Below are positions 7,573 to 14,126 of a DNA stretch of 18,225 nucleotides, piece after piece (the stretch's first letter is position 1; every line of letters starts with the position of its first letter). The stretch covers positions 1-18,225 of the forward strand of contig JAWXBI010000102.1 of NCBI GenBank assembly GCA_034439915.1, given 5' to 3'. Under the pieces are notes generated by a model. That model was not told the DNA's origin. It worked only from the letters and a program-made list of their open reading frames with translations, and made no database searches. Source of the stretch: JADJLQ01 sp034439915 (lineage in GTDB: Bacteria > Bacteroidota > Bacteroidia > Chitinophagales > Saprospiraceae). A program made the translations under genes and the position numbers.

Positions 7573-7995
7573 ATGGAAGCCATTATAAAAGAAGCTCACC
7601 GATACATATCCAATGCAAAAGAACTGCTGGCGGAAAAAGCTCAACGAAAGAATGATATTTATGAGGATAAGAAATATGTTAAAATGGCAGGGCATACAGC
7701 ATATTGCGGTGTGTTATATGCATTAGATCAACTTATCAAACCTCGACGCATCCTTTCTGCAGAGCGGTCTGAATCTAATCTAAAATCAACCAAAAAAAGG
7801 ATACGAAAGTCGGTTGATTATTACCGGGAATTCTTGACGAAATACGACAAAAAAATGCTGACAGAGTTTAATAATCTTTACGACACATTGCACCTCAGTC
7901 TATGGTATGATGGGAATTCGGATGTTGGTATCGCAAAACGCGGAATGGAAATGGCAAAAGAATTTATCGAAAAAATTGCGACCCGTTTAAATTAA
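7573..7995 (+). CDS. Small helical protein, DUF5618-like
   Basis: A 140-residue protein with no signal peptide or membrane segment, predicted all-helical. The N-terminal half (EAHRYISNAKELLAEKA, then a KYVKMAGHTAYCGVLYALD segment) matches my recollection of the DUF5618 family, small proteins seen mostly in Bacteroidota. The C-terminal half has DYYREFL, a Lys-rich helix, LYDTLHLSLWYDG and a final helix. The helical bundle with a conserved AGHTAY segment is reminiscent of HEPN-like domains, but the R-x4-6-H RNase motif is not visible, so I do not assign a toxin role. No partner gene overlaps it: it sits alone on the plus strand between the GMC operon (divergent) and the broken dienelactone hydrolase (convergent, 11 bases apart). 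Function unknown. Confidence 0.8.
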   Translation: MEAIIKEAHRYISNAKELLAEKAQRKNDIYEDKKYVKMAGHTAYCGVLYALDQLIKPRRILSAERSESNLKSTKKRIRKSVDYYREFLTKYDKKMLTEFNNLYDTLHLSLWYDGNSDVGIAKRGMEMAKEFIEKIATRLN

Positions 7996-8006
7996 TTTGA
8001 TAAGCC

Positions 8007-8749
8007 TCATCGTTTAAATTTTTTCTTCAGGTAATTCAGCGCCATGCTATTGGCTTCTTTGGATTTTGCTTCGTCGTGTTTGGGATTGCTCGGGTTGGCG
8101 AATCCATGGGCCGCATCGAAAATTTTATATTCCAGGGGTTTGCCTGCGGTTTTCATGTTTGCTGCAAATTCTTCAATAATCGTTTTGGAAATGAAATTTT
8201 CGGTAGCAAATAAGCCCAGCACATCGCTGCTTAAAGTTTTTAATTTTTCAACGTCTTTGACCGGCATGCCGTAGTACATCACTGAACCGATATTTTGTTT
8301 GCCGAGTAAGATGCCAGATTTTAGGGACCAGCCGCCTCCAAAACACCAGCCAAGGTTTGCTATCAGAGCTTTTTTCCCGGCATAAGTCTGGCCAGCCTTG
8401 ATGATATTTTCAAGTCGGGTTTCCACCACGCTCCGCACCCATTGTCCTGCCTCTTTGGGATCAGCCGTTACCTTCCCATCGTACATATCAAGGGCCAATA
8501 CATTAACCTTCCCGTCCAAATCATTATATAGTTGATCCGATTGTTTTTTACATAATCATTGAGACCCCGCCATTCCTGATAAACAAACAACCATTTATTC
8601 GATTTCTTTTTAGATTTTACTAAGTAACCTTTGGCAGGTTTCCCATCTGCACTCGGGAATTCAATGTTTGTTCCGCTCACCTCGTATACCAATGGTAGTG
8701 GGGATAAATGTAAGGCCTGGAATTCCGGTAGGTCGGCGAAAGCTGCCAT
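8007..8749 (-). pseudogene. Dienelactone hydrolase family protein, interrupted by a -1 frameshift
   Basis: Two overlapping minus-strand frames make up one dienelactone-hydrolase-like protein. The first (from ATG 8749) reads LVYEVSGTNIEFPSADGKPA...WLFVYQEWRGLNDYV. The second, to the stop at 8007, continues QSDQLYNDLDGKVNVLALD...GWCFGGGW...DAAHGFANPSNP. They join exactly if one A is added to the run of six A at 8549-8544, giving about 247 residues. The nucleophile Cys (GWCFGG, codon at 8345-8343) and catalytic His (AAHGF, codon at 8108-8106) are kept; the expected acid near LGLFATENFIS is not obvious. Related Bacteroidota proteins usually have a signal peptide and a Cys pair upstream. Here the open frame continues past 8749 (VAVCHAVPDADG) into tandem repeats without a good start, so the 5' end also seems lost. 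A sequencing error or real slippage at A AAA AAC could rescue the frameshift but not the missing 5' end. Confidence 0.78.
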
Positions 8750-8845
8750 TCCATCAGCATCTGGTACAGCATGACAGACTGCAACCTTGGTAAGTCGGGT
8801 TGGTGAGTTGATGAGGTTGAAGAAATTGTAAATACCAATTAAAGC

Positions 8846-8925
8846 GGGCAGTGGGGAAAGGGCAGAGGGCAGCGGGGAAAGGGCAGAGGGCAGTGGGGAA
8901 AGGGCAGAGGGCAGTGGGGAAAGGG
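8846..8925. repeat. 21-bp G-rich tandem repeat, about 3.8 copies
   Basis: Four head-to-tail units start at 8846, 8867, 8888 and 8909. Each begins GGGCAGTGGGGAAAGGG and ends CAGA. Unit 2 has one change (T to C at 8873), and unit 4 is cut short at 8925, passing into a degenerate TTAAAGGTTAAGGGG. The plus strand is purine-rich with regular runs of three or four G. The array lies between the stop of the FAH-fusion gene (8933) and the eroded 5' end of the dienelactone hydrolase. Its 21-bp period keeps the minus-strand frame open. Confidence 0.92.
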
Positions 8926-8932
8926 TTAAAGG

Positions 8933-10522
8933 TTAAGGGGTTTTTACGGGTAGAGAAGAATACTTTACGGCCGCGTTTAATATTTTTTTGGTGACTTCCA
9001 ACTCTGATTCATCCCGTGGGGAATAAATCATCATATAGGTTTTAGCTGCCCGGTCCTGACCGGCAAGGCCATGTAATTCACCCCAACCTTTGGCAATAAT
9101 TTCTTTGGTATCACTGGGGCTTAAAATGATGTGCATAGACCCGTCCGTAGGATGAATATGGCCTACCTCCGCATGGGAAACGGGTAATACCGTTTGATTG
9201 CCGGTTGCACTATCTTTTATAAAAATACCCGGGCTGTTTCTTTCCAGGTAACTCATTTTGTAGACCAGGTTATAATTTTTATCCGAGACCTGATCATCAA
9301 AAATTTTTTTCTGCTTGTTCCGTATAATGGTGTCGTTGTGCTGATCTGTCTGACGGTGGGGTATAGCAAATGGCGCGATTACTGGTTTAGTCCCATTTCT
9401 TTTGGGCAAATCAATAAGTGATTTGAGGTCTCCGGGTTGATCGATGTCAGTTGCGATCCGACGGATATCCAAAGGATCTTTCATCTGTTTCCCAAGAGCC
9501 TTGACCATGCGATATCCTTCCAGGGTATTCGGTAAACCGCCAGGGCCAAGAGCTACCCAATCCCAATAATCCTTCAGTTCAGCTGGAGTTAAATAATTTT
9601 TCATAGCTGATCCGATTACTTGTCGCTGGGTCCCTAATTTTTCAATGCCTAATTCGACCACATCACCCGGCCTTAAATATTTTGGCGGTTTGCTGCCCAA
9701 CCCAACACCAGAGGGAGTGCCGGTAGCTATGACATCCCCGGGTAATAGCGTCATGTACTGACTGATTTCACTGACTAGCCGGGAAACTTTGTAAATCATA
9801 TCACCCGTATTGGATGATTGCCTTTGAATACCATTGACGCTAAGCCAAATTTTCAGATTATGAGGATCACCGACCTCTTCCGGGGTTACCAGGTAAGGCC
9901 CTATTGGGGCAAACGTATTAGCGCTTTTGCCTTTGTCCCATTGATTCGCAGGCCTTTCCAATTGCCATTCCCGTTCACTATAATCATTGATAATACTATA
10001 ACCGGCAATATAAGAATCTGCCTCCTCGGGTCGGATATAAGAAGCTTCCCGGCCTATAATAATTGCCAGTTCCACTTCATAATCTGTTTTTAATGAATTT
10101 TTCGGAATAAGCACTGTGTCATTTGGCCCGCTCATGGACGTGGAAGATTTCATAAAAATCACGGGTTCAGAAGGTACTACACCACTTCCTTCGCGTACGT
10201 GTTCCAAATAGTTAAGTCCGATGGCCACTATTTTTGAAGGACGCGCAACCGGGGAAGCGAATTCTACCCTGGCAGGCAATACCTTGCATTTTAGTTCGTT
10301 TTTAACCAGCCATTGTTTTAAACGTGATATCCCGTCCGAAGAAAAAAAGGACTCATCGTAATCTTTGGTAAACAATGAAACATCCAACATCTTACCTTTT
10401 GCAGTCAACACTCCGGGTTTAATCCCAACCTGGGTTCTATACCTGAACAATTTATAGCTCTGTGCATCCAAAGTACTGATGACCAGTAGAAGCAAATACA
10501 CCAGGATTCTTCTTTTTTTCAT
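8933..10522 (-). CDS. Secreted fumarylacetoacetate-hydrolase-family protein fused to a luciferase-like (DUF5519-type) domain
   Basis: The 529-residue protein starts with a signal peptide (MKKRRILVYLLLLVISTLDA), unusual because FAH enzymes normally work in the cytoplasm. Residues about 23-305 are an FAH-family domain: IGLNYLEHV (101-109), the metal-binding DYEVELAIIIG with Glu149 and Glu151, Asp180 in IINDYSERE, Lys199 before ANTFAPIGPYL, and ATGTPSGVG (266-274). These enzymes use Mg2+ or Mn2+ to cleave C-C bonds, decarboxylate or hydrate 2-oxo acids. After a linker with GPGGLPNTLEGY (326-337), residues about 405-522 resemble the luciferase-like/DUF5519 domain: HAEVGHIHPTDGSMHIILSP, KGWGELHGLAG and YSPRDESELEVTKKIL. 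The role of that domain is unknown. A TAACTTTG box lies 57 bases upstream of the start. Both domains look intact; the fusion is a single continuous frame. Confidence 0.87.
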   Translation of the reverse strand: MKKRRILVYLLLLVISTLDAQSYKLFRYRTQVGIKPGVLTAKGKMLDVSLFTKDYDESFFSSDGISRLKQWLVKNELKCKVLPARVEFASPVARPSKIVAIGLNYLEHVREGSGVVPSEPVIFMKSSTSMSGPNDTVLIPKNSLKTDYEVELAIIIGREASYIRPEEADSYIAGYSIINDYSEREWQLERPANQWDKGKSANTFAPIGPYLVTPEEVGDPHNLKIWLSVNGIQRQSSNTGDMIYKVSRLVSEISQYMTLLPGDVIATGTPSGVGLGSKPPKYLRPGDVVELGIEKLGTQRQVIGSAMKNYLTPAELKDYWDWVALGPGGLPNTLEGYRMVKALGKQMKDPLDIRRIATDIDQPGDLKSLIDLPKRNGTKPVIAPFAIPHRQTDQHNDTIIRNKQKKIFDDQVSDKNYNLVYKMSYLERNSPGIFIKDSATGNQTVLPVSHAEVGHIHPTDGSMHIILSPSDTKEIIAKGWGELHGLAGQDRAAKTYMMIYSPRDESELEVTKKILNAAVKYSSLPVKTP

Positions 10523-10578
10523 ATTCGTGGATTATGAATCAATGTCGATTAGAATTATGAATAAACTAATTTAATTAA

Positions 10579-10586
10579 CAAAGTTA
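10579..10586 (-). promoter_or_regulatory. Candidate -7 box (TAACTTTG) for the FAH-fusion gene
   Basis: On the minus strand this reads TAACTTTG, an exact match to the Bacteroidota -7 consensus, in the AT-rich gap between the MetE-like gene and the FAH-fusion gene. Transcription would start about 50 bases before the start codon at 10522. The upstream -33 TTG element is not clear. It suggests the FAH gene can be transcribed on its own. Confidence 0.42.
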
Positions 10587-10634
10587 TTTTATAATTCTCT
10601 TCATTATTTTAATTATTTCATTTTATTAATTCTC

Positions 10635-11750
10635 TTAATTCCCCCACACCATCCTGGAAACTTTCACTACCAATTCCATCTTCCTCCATTGTTGGTCCTG
10701 GGTCATGTCGTTGCCATGGTGAGTGCTCGAAAATCCACATTGCGGGCTTACTCCCATATTTTCCAAAGGCAGGTATCGGGCTGCTGCATCTATCCGGTGA
10801 CCCATCTCATCCGGGTTTTCGAGCCTGGCTTGTTTTGAAGAAATAATTCCCAGGATTACTGATTTATGATGGGGTACAAATCTAAGGGGGGCAAAATCAC
10901 CGCTGCGTTCATCATCGTATTCAAGGAAATAGGCATCCACATTGATATGGTTGAATAGAATTTCAGCGACCGGTTCATAACCTCCTTCAGCAAACCAGGT
11001 ACTGCGATAATTACCGCGACACAAATGGATAGCTATGACGAGATCTTCTGGCCGGTCATCGATTACACTATTGATCAATCGGGCATAGATGCGGGGTAAT
11101 TCATTTGGATCATCGCCCCGCTCTAATGCCCCAGCCCTTAATTTTGGATCACATAAATAGGCCAGGTTGGTATCATCCAGCTGAATGTACCTGCAGCCAT
11201 GACGATATAACGAGTCTATTTCCTTTCTATAGCAGGTACTCAAGTCGATAAAAAATTCATCTAAATCCGGATAGGCTTCAATATCTATAGACTGACGTCC
11301 TCCGCGAAAATGAACCATAGTCGGCGACGGGATACACACTTTTGGTGTTTCATGGGTAATGGATTTCAGGAAATCAAAATCGGCTACCTGAATATTTATG
11401 GTATGCTGAAGTTTACCAGTCACTCGTAGTTTTGGTGGAGTAAAACCATCTTCGGCTACTTTGGCATTAGGATTGGCGTCTATGCCTCCGGTGACGCTGA
11501 CGCCTGATAATTCTTTCAGAAAATCCAGGTGAAAGTAATCCCGTCTAAACTCTCCATCAGTAATGGATTTGAATCCGATGGACTCCATGGTTTTTATGGT
11601 TTCTTTGATCGATTCATCCTCTATATCGCGCAAGGCAGCTGCAGCAAGTCTTCCTTGTTTCCATAGCAGGCGGTTTTCTTTGACGGTCTGGGTCCGTAAT
11701 AAGCTTCCCACATGATCTGCACGGAATGGAGGGTTCATTTTATATTTCAT
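10635..11750 (-). CDS. MetE C-terminal-domain-like zinc methyltransferase (stand-alone)
   Basis: The 371-residue protein matches the catalytic C-terminal half of cobalamin-independent methionine synthase (COG0620), without the N-terminal half of the roughly 750-residue MetE. It begins with the family signature PPFRADHVGSLLR. The four zinc ligands are all visible: His242 and Cys244 (AIHLCRGN), Glu277 (FLEYDD) and Cys338 (SPQCGFSS). Other conserved parts are the SITDGEFRR segment (62-70) and YIQLDDTNLAYL (188-199). Stand-alone homologues such as Bacillus YxjG/YxjH are linked to methyl transfer from folate or other donors to thiols; the substrate here cannot be read from sequence. ATG 11750 is used as start, with a second ATG at 11738 possible. 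It follows the SDR gene by 29 bases and is likely co-transcribed with it. Confidence 0.87.
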   Translation of the reverse strand: MKYKMNPPFRADHVGSLLRTQTVKENRLLWKQGRLAAAALRDIEDESIKETIKTMESIGFKSITDGEFRRDYFHLDFLKELSGVSVTGGIDANPNAKVAEDGFTPPKLRVTGKLQHTINIQVADFDFLKSITHETPKVCIPSPTMVHFRGGRQSIDIEAYPDLDEFFIDLSTCYRKEIDSLYRHGCRYIQLDDTNLAYLCDPKLRAGALERGDDPNELPRIYARLINSVIDDRPEDLVIAIHLCRGNYRSTWFAEGGYEPVAEILFNHINVDAYFLEYDDERSGDFAPLRFVPHHKSVILGIISSKQARLENPDEMGHRIDAAARYLPLENMGVSPQCGFSSTHHGNDMTQDQQWRKMELVVKVSRMVWGN

Positions 11751-11779
11751 TACACGATTGAATATGTTTTGAAATGATT

Positions 11780-12541
11780 TTATTTAGGCAACATTCTCAA
11801 TGCCCCATCCAGGCGAATAACTTCCCCATTGAGGTAAGGGTTTTCAATGATATGTTTTACCAATAAAGCAAAATCCTGCGGTGATCCCAGGCGTTTGGGA
11901 AAGGGTATAGCATCTGAAAGTTTCTGAATGGTATCTCCGGGTAAAGCTTCCAGTAATGGGGTAAGGAATAATCCCGGGGCGATGGCATTAACCCGTATGC
12001 CAAATTGTGCAAATTCTCTGGCCGCCGGCAAGGTCAGACTGACTATTCCTCCTTTGGAAGCAGCATAAGCGGCTTGTCCAATTTGCCCTTCATAGGCGGC
12101 AATACTTGCAGTAGAGATAATGACCCCACGTTCATCCTCCTCCAAAGTATTTAAGGTGATCATTTCGGTGGCAGCTAATCGCATCATATTAAAACTTCCG
12201 ATGAGATTTATCCGTATTGTTTTTTCGAAGTCGGCTAAAGCCATTGGACCATGTTTCCCCACAATTCGTCCACTACTTGGGATACCGGCACAATTGATTA
12301 GCACCCTGGCGATCCCATGGACTTCATTAACTCTTGCAAAAGCAGATCTGGCGCTGTCCTCGTCAGCAACATCACAATCAATAGCCAAACCGTTTATTTC
12401 GGATGCCAAGTTTTTTGCTCCTTTAATATTCTTGTCGCAGATGGCAACTTTGGCTCCTGCAGCCGCCAACAATCTTGCTGTAGCTGCTCCCAGGCCGGAA
12501 GCTCCTCCGGTGACGATGACTGATATATTAATTAGCTTCAT
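11780..12541 (-). CDS. Short-chain dehydrogenase, HSD10 / type II 3-hydroxyacyl-CoA dehydrogenase-like
   Basis: The 253-residue protein is a classical SDR. It has the NAD-binding TGGASGLG (11-18), acidic Asp36 after strand 2 (AICDKN), which favours NAD+ over NADP+, NCAG (83-86), Asn112, and the catalytic Ser146, Tyr159 and Lys163 (YAASKGG). The segments EGQIGQAAYAASKGGI and IIENPYLNGEVIRLDGALRM closely resemble human HSD17B10 and bacterial type II 3-hydroxyacyl-CoA dehydrogenases, which oxidise 3-hydroxyacyl-CoA in beta-oxidation or branched-chain and sterol breakdown. It is soluble with no signal peptide. It is the first gene of a pair with the MetE-like gene 29 bases downstream, and a TACATTTG box lies 22 bases upstream of its start. 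Confidence 0.88.
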   Translation of the reverse strand: MKLINISVIVTGGASGLGAATARLLAAAGAKVAICDKNIKGAKNLASEINGLAIDCDVADEDSARSAFARVNEVHGIARVLINCAGIPSSGRIVGKHGPMALADFEKTIRINLIGSFNMMRLAATEMITLNTLEEDERGVIISTASIAAYEGQIGQAAYAASKGGIVSLTLPAAREFAQFGIRVNAIAPGLFLTPLLEALPGDTIQKLSDAIPFPKRLGSPQDFALLVKHIIENPYLNGEVIRLDGALRMLPK

Positions 12542-12563
12542 GATAAGAACTTGTTAATTTAAT

Positions 12564-12571
12564 CAAATGTA
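12564..12571 (-). promoter_or_regulatory. Candidate -7 box (TACATTTG) for the SDR gene
   Basis: On the minus strand this reads TACATTTG, matching TAnnTTTG, 22 bases before the SDR start at 12541. That would place transcription start close to the start codon and give a short leader. A GTTTAC sequence about 15 bases upstream is a poor -33 element. Moderate to low confidence. Confidence 0.35.
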
Positions 12572-12605
12572 ATCAGCTCTGGTAAACTGGTTTCTGAATA
12601 TAATT

Positions 12606-12929
12606 TTAATACCACTTACCCACACCCATGCGGGCTAGAAAAAAGTGACTTTACGTATTGATACCGCCGCATAGGTCAGTCATCAGACTCCAGATGGTGA
12701 TACCGCAGATGATGATATTTCTACGGTTGTAATGAACAGCTAATCGGCCAATCACCATACCCAAAAAAGTATAGCACAGGGTAAAAGTCAGTCACATCAG
12801 CAAACTGATTTCAAAATCAGAGCGTTGTAAATCTGTTTTAATTGGCCGGACCAACAAACTCAGGATCTGCTGGTCAATACAATAGGAAACATTAGCCAAC
12901 AGGAGAATGCCTGCCACAAACCGGGCCTA
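12606..12929 (-). pseudogene. Relic of an MFS transporter (spinster-like), N-terminal part only
   Basis: One minus-strand frame, read through two stops, gives a recognisable MFS N-terminus. The pieces are ARFVAGILLLANVSYCIDQQ, then ILSLLVRPIKTDLQRSDFEI, then SLLM, a TGA stop (12794-12792), LTFTLCYTFLGMVIGRLAVH, YNRRNIIICGITIWSLMTDL, CGGINT, a TAA stop (12653-12651) and FFLARMGVG. After this the similarity ends (KWY, stop at 12608-12606). GRLAVHYNRR is the conserved MFS loop 2-3 motif, and LFLARMGVG is a hallmark of spinster-type carriers. Only about 105 of about 430 residues remain; the rest of the gene is gone and no start codon is left in frame. It lies upstream of the SDR on the same strand, so it may be the decayed transporter of that cluster. 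No frame here exceeds about 45 codons, which is why it is easy to overlook. Confidence 0.8.
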
Positions 12930-12964
12930 TCATATTCCAGGTAAGGCAGGTTCAATCATATTCC
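12929..12964. repeat. Two direct 10-bp repeats beside the transporter relic
   Basis: ATCATATTCC occurs at 12929-12938 and again at 12955-12964, each followed within a few bases by GGCAG. The first copy touches the point where the MFS relic becomes recognisable. The pair may mark a deletion or local duplication that removed the start of the transporter gene. Confidence 0.5.
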
Positions 12965-13004
12965 GAGGCAGACTTATGCTGACGAATATAATGAAACCTG
13001 ATTA

Positions 13005-13156
13005 GGAGGGGGTGAAAGTTAAGGACAGTGAAACGGAGTTAACAGCGTTTCACACAGCGTAGCGAAACCACCCAATGCGCAAGGAAGGCGGAGAGCACGG
13101 GGAATGAAATTTCACAAACCGATAGCAACGATAGAAGAATACGACGTGCCCGGAGA
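13005..13156. other. Non-coding element with several inverted repeats
   Basis: This stretch is unlike its AT-rich flanks and has no long frame. GTGAAACG (13028-13035) and CGTTTCAC (13046-13053) form a perfect 8-bp hairpin with a 10-base loop. Competing pairings exist: GTGAAA (13012-13017) with TTTCAC (13048-13053 or 13110-13115), and GTTAA (13018-13022) with TTAAC (13039-13043). GCACG (13095-13099) can pair with CGTGC (13145-13149) to close the right half. It lies downstream of iscA and upstream of the MFS relic. It could be a dispersed genomic repeat, a structured RNA or an mRNA 3' element; orientation is unknown. Confidence 0.5.
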
Positions 13157-13263
13157 TTAATTTATATCAGATTGTAAATGTTTGACCAAATGAATCAGAC
13201 AGCTGCAAGGCTGGCATGCATAATTTAAATCATTCAAATAAAAAAGCAACGGAATAAATCAAA
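13157..13263. other. AT-rich spacer downstream of iscA
   Basis: This completes the 724-base gene-free stretch at 12542-13265. I see no frame, promoter box or repeat here. The rest of the stretch holds the SDR promoter candidate, the MFS relic, the direct repeats and the inverted-repeat element. Confidence 0.4.
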
Positions 13264-13295
13264 ATTTAAAAACACGTATTTGTAATTCTCCGTGC
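13264..13295 (-). terminator. Weak candidate terminator after iscA
   Basis: On the minus strand, downstream of the iscA stop, GCACG (13295-13291) can pair with CGTGT (13276-13272, one G-T pair) around a 14-base loop, followed by a T-rich run. The stem is only 5 bp, so this is a weak intrinsic terminator at best. Confidence 0.25.
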
Positions 13296-13314
13296 GAAAT
13301 AATGCTGCACTTTT

Positions 13315-13641
13315 TTATACCGCAAAACTCTCCCCGCATCCGCAAGTCCGGGATGCATTCGGGTTTTCAAAATGAAATCCTTTTCCGGTGAGTCCACCCG
13401 AAAACTCCAGGGTGGTATCAAACAGATATAAAAAGCTTTTAAGGTCGGTGACCACTTTGACCCCGTTGTGGGTAAATACCTGATCATTGCTCCGGCTTTC
13501 ATTGTCGAAGTCCATTTTATAAGACAATCCGGAGCATCCGCCACTGGTCACACTGACCCGGACAAAATAATCCTCATCCAGGTGCTCATTGGTCTTAATT
13601 TCCTGGATGCGCTGTTTGGCCGTTTCGGAAACAAAAATCAT
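13315..13641 (-). CDS. iscA: A-type iron-sulfur carrier protein IscA/ErpA-like
   Basis: The 108-residue protein has the three conserved cysteines of A-type carriers: Cys36 in TSGGCSGLSY, and Cys100 and Cys102 in the C-terminal RTCGCGESF. Length and motif spacing are normal. These proteins receive Fe-S clusters from the IscU scaffold and pass them to target enzymes in the cytoplasm. The gene follows iscU by 12 bases and ends the iscS-iscU-iscA run. From sequence alone IscA, ErpA and SufA are hard to separate; IscA is chosen because of the operon. Confidence 0.93.
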   Translation of the reverse strand: MIFVSETAKQRIQEIKTNEHLDEDYFVRVSVTSGGCSGLSYKMDFDNESRSNDQVFTHNGVKVVTDLKSFLYLFDTTLEFSGGLTGKGFHFENPNASRTCGCGESFAV

Positions 13642-13653
13642 AAATACAGTAGA

Positions 13654-14073
13654 TTAAGCTTTGGCTGTTTCTAAAGCTTCCAGAACCAAAATCCCATTTT
13701 TGTTTTGATAATCTTTGATGGCTGCTTTAATGGCGTCTTCTGCCAATACCGAACAATGGATTTTCACAGGCGGCAAGGCCAGTTCTTCGACGATATCCAT
13801 ATTATCGATTTTCAGGGCATCATCAATAGATTTACCTTTTAGCCATTCTGTGGCCAGCGAAGAGGAAGCGATAGCAGAACCACAACCAAAGGTCTTAAAC
13901 TTGGCATCCTTAATGGTACCGGTTTCTTCATCGACTTCGATTTGAAGCCGCATGACATCTCCGCATTCTGGAGCGCCGACCAGGCCGGTTCCTACGTTGT
14001 TTTTGCTTTTATCTAAAGTCCCTACGTTTCTAGGGTTTTGGAAGTGTTCTAAGACTTTTTCTGAATATGCCAT
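13654..14073 (-). CDS. iscU: Iron-sulfur cluster assembly scaffold protein IscU
   Basis: The 139-residue protein is a full-length IscU. The ligands Cys37 and Asp39 (GAPECGD), Cys64 (FGCGSAIASSS), His106 and Cys107 (KIHCSVLAEDA) are all present. LPPVK (100-104) is the motif recognised by the HscA/Hsp70 chaperone, so a chaperone-assisted release step is expected even though no hscA or hscB is next to it. It builds [2Fe-2S] and [4Fe-4S] clusters with sulfur from IscS. The start MAYSEKVLEHFQNPRNVG is typical. It is 53 bases downstream of iscS. Confidence 0.96.
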   Translation of the reverse strand: MAYSEKVLEHFQNPRNVGTLDKSKNNVGTGLVGAPECGDVMRLQIEVDEETGTIKDAKFKTFGCGSAIASSSLATEWLKGKSIDDALKIDNMDIVEELALPPVKIHCSVLAEDAIKAAIKDYQNKNGILVLEALETAKA

Positions 14074-14126
14074 GTTGATTGATTTTTAATTGGTGAGTTT
14101 ATAAAAACGTTGTTTGTAATTTAACT

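Noticed and set aside
7984..8020. Direct repeat CGTTTAAATT at 7984-7993 and 8011-8020 between convergent genes
   Set aside because: It is short, AT-rich, and both copies fall at the ends of coding sequences; chance is a sufficient explanation.
8543..8549. Programmed -1 frameshift as a firm call
   Set aside because: The heptamer arises automatically from losing one A, no clear stimulatory structure follows, the family is not known for frameshifting, and the 5' end of the gene is also damaged.
8846..8925. Tandem repeats as a possible CRISPR array
   Set aside because: Units are directly adjacent with no spacers, so this is a simple tandem repeat.
10635..12541. MetE-like plus SDR pair as an epoxide-coenzyme M pathway (EaCoMT plus hydroxyalkyl-CoM dehydrogenase)
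   Set aside because: Sizes and folds would fit, but the SDR matches HSD10-type 3-hydroxyacyl-CoA dehydrogenases closely at its C-terminus, and no 2-ketopropyl-CoM carboxylase or CoM synthesis gene is present.
13266..13544. Minus-strand frame of 92 codons overlapping iscA
   Set aside because: It is an out-of-frame reading of iscA, whose three conserved cysteines and normal length fix the true frame.
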